This document shows positions 5,992 to 6,427 of a stretch of DNA of 6,427 nt, in pieces. Both the position numbers and the translations under genes were made by a program. A model generated the notes under the pieces. It made no database searches and had not been told where the DNA came from. It saw only the letters and a program-made list of their open reading frames with translations. How positions within the stretch are numbered: position 1 is the first letter of the stretch; every line of letters starts with the position of its first letter. The stretch comes from Dehalococcoidales bacterium (lineage in GTDB: Bacteria > Chloroflexota > Dehalococcoidia > Dehalococcoidales > RBG-16-60-22): contig JAOAEN010000025.1 of the NCBI GenBank assembly GCA_026416775.1, positions 3,710 through 10,136 on the forward strand, in the 5' to 3' direction.

Positions 5992-6309
5992 CTAGGCTTT
6001 CTTTCTTGCGCTTTTTACCCTTCTTACCCTCTTCCTGGTCGAGGACGTTTTCGAGGCTTTCCCTTCAAGTTTACTCCCTTTCTTTCTGTTGCATGACACG
6101 CAAAGGAGCTGGAGATTAGCGGGTCGAGATGAACCCCCGCGCGACTTCGGACGAATATGGTCCACCTCCATGTGGTCAAGCGGAAAGACCCGTCGGCATT
6201 TTTTGCAGCGGTATCCCTTGATGTATTTATTCCCGAGGAAATCTTCTCCATACACCTCTTGCTGCCGTGCGTGCGCAATGAACTTCTTATCCTCGTCCGT
6301 ATACCGCAT
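5992..6309 (-). CDS. Small HNH endonuclease
   Basis: This 105-residue protein has a clear HNH nuclease domain. C35-KK-C38 and C70-VS-C73 form the structural zinc site, around MEVDHIRPKSRGG (H51 as likely general base), the N65 of NLQ, and CNRKKGSK with N74 at the last position (an HNN-type variant). The tail from about 83 to 105 is strongly basic (RKRVRRVKSARKKA) and probably contacts nucleic acid. Stand-alone HNH proteins of this size occur in prophages, introns, restriction and defence loci and as orphans; nothing here decides which. The ATG at 6309 follows a purine-rich AAAAGGGGGCGGGAT, with GGGGG 6 nt upstream. It has its own promoter and shares the terminator with the convergent operon. 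The coding sequence appears less GC-rich than the oxidoreductase genes, which hints at separate acquisition. Confidence 0.85.
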   Translation of the reverse strand: MRYTDEDKKFIAHARQQEVYGEDFLGNKYIKGYRCKKCRRVFPLDHMEVDHIRPKSRGGSSRPANLQLLCVSCNRKKGSKLEGKASKTSSTRKRVRRVKSARKKA

Positions 6310-6356
6310 ATCCCGCCCCCTTTTGCTTCTTGTCCAAACACGAAAAATGGCTACTC

Positions 6357-6385
6357 ATTTTAACATGGGATGTGACTGCAGGCAA
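6357..6385 (-). promoter_or_regulatory. Sigma70-type promoter of the HNH gene
   Basis: On the - strand, TTGCCT (-35, 6380-6385) and TAAAAT (-10, 6357-6362) are spaced by 17 nt. This is nearly the same layout as the bicupin promoter (TTGCTT-N17-TAAAAT). The predicted start near 6350 gives a leader of about 40 nt. Confidence 0.6.
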
Positions 6386-6427
6386 TATATGAACAATGCT
6401 TGATGTCTCCGGATACTGGTAGAAGCC

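Noticed and set aside
6089..6403. + strand open frames opposite the HNH gene
   Set aside because: They are antisense to an intact HNH domain with promoter and terminator, and have no ribosome binding site.
1..6427. CRISPR array, insertion sequence or long direct repeats
   Set aside because: No regularly spaced repeats, transposase or terminal inverted repeats were seen on either strand.

Overview
This window looks like a GC-rich bacterial (probably anaerobic) genome segment. Genes are closely packed, ribosome binding sites are strong AGGAGG-type, and GC-rich hairpins sit at transcription unit ends. The redox proteins (GlcD/VAO-type flavoproteins with an HdrD/GlcF-type CCG iron-sulfur protein) are typical of anaerobes that degrade organic acids or aromatics, such as Dehalococcoidia-like Chloroflexota, syntrophs or sulfate reducers. 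The lineage is inferred from gene style only and is uncertain.

Layout from left to right: (1) the C-terminal part of a SnoaL-like (NTF2-fold) protein on the + strand, cut by the window edge. (2) A convergent bicupin gene on the - strand, separated from it by a strong 11-bp hairpin. (3) A divergent regulatory region of about 213 bp. It holds a well-formed sigma70-type promoter for each direction and two dyads with the same pattern, TCCC-N7-GGGA. One dyad lies inside the bicupin promoter spacer and the other between the two promoters. (4) A three-gene + strand operon: FAD-linked oxidoreductase A, an (Fe-S)-binding protein with two CCG motifs, and FAD-linked oxidoreductase B. (5) A bidirectional intrinsic terminator. 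(6) A small HNH endonuclease gene on the - strand with its own promoter near the right edge.

The central operon reads as one soluble multi-subunit dehydrogenase. Substrate would be oxidised at one or both flavin subunits, and electrons would pass to the Fe-S subunit, which carries two predicted cubane [4Fe-4S] clusters and one complete plus one incomplete CCG motif. This resembles glycolate oxidase GlcDEF in logic, but both flavoproteins are full length and flank the Fe-S gene. Oxidoreductase A shows vanillyl-alcohol-oxidase-like features, and the neighbours include a SnoaL-like protein and a bicupin. A small aromatic or cyclic organic substrate is therefore a reasonable guess, but the sequence does not identify it. 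The bicupin may be co-regulated with the operon through the shared dyads.
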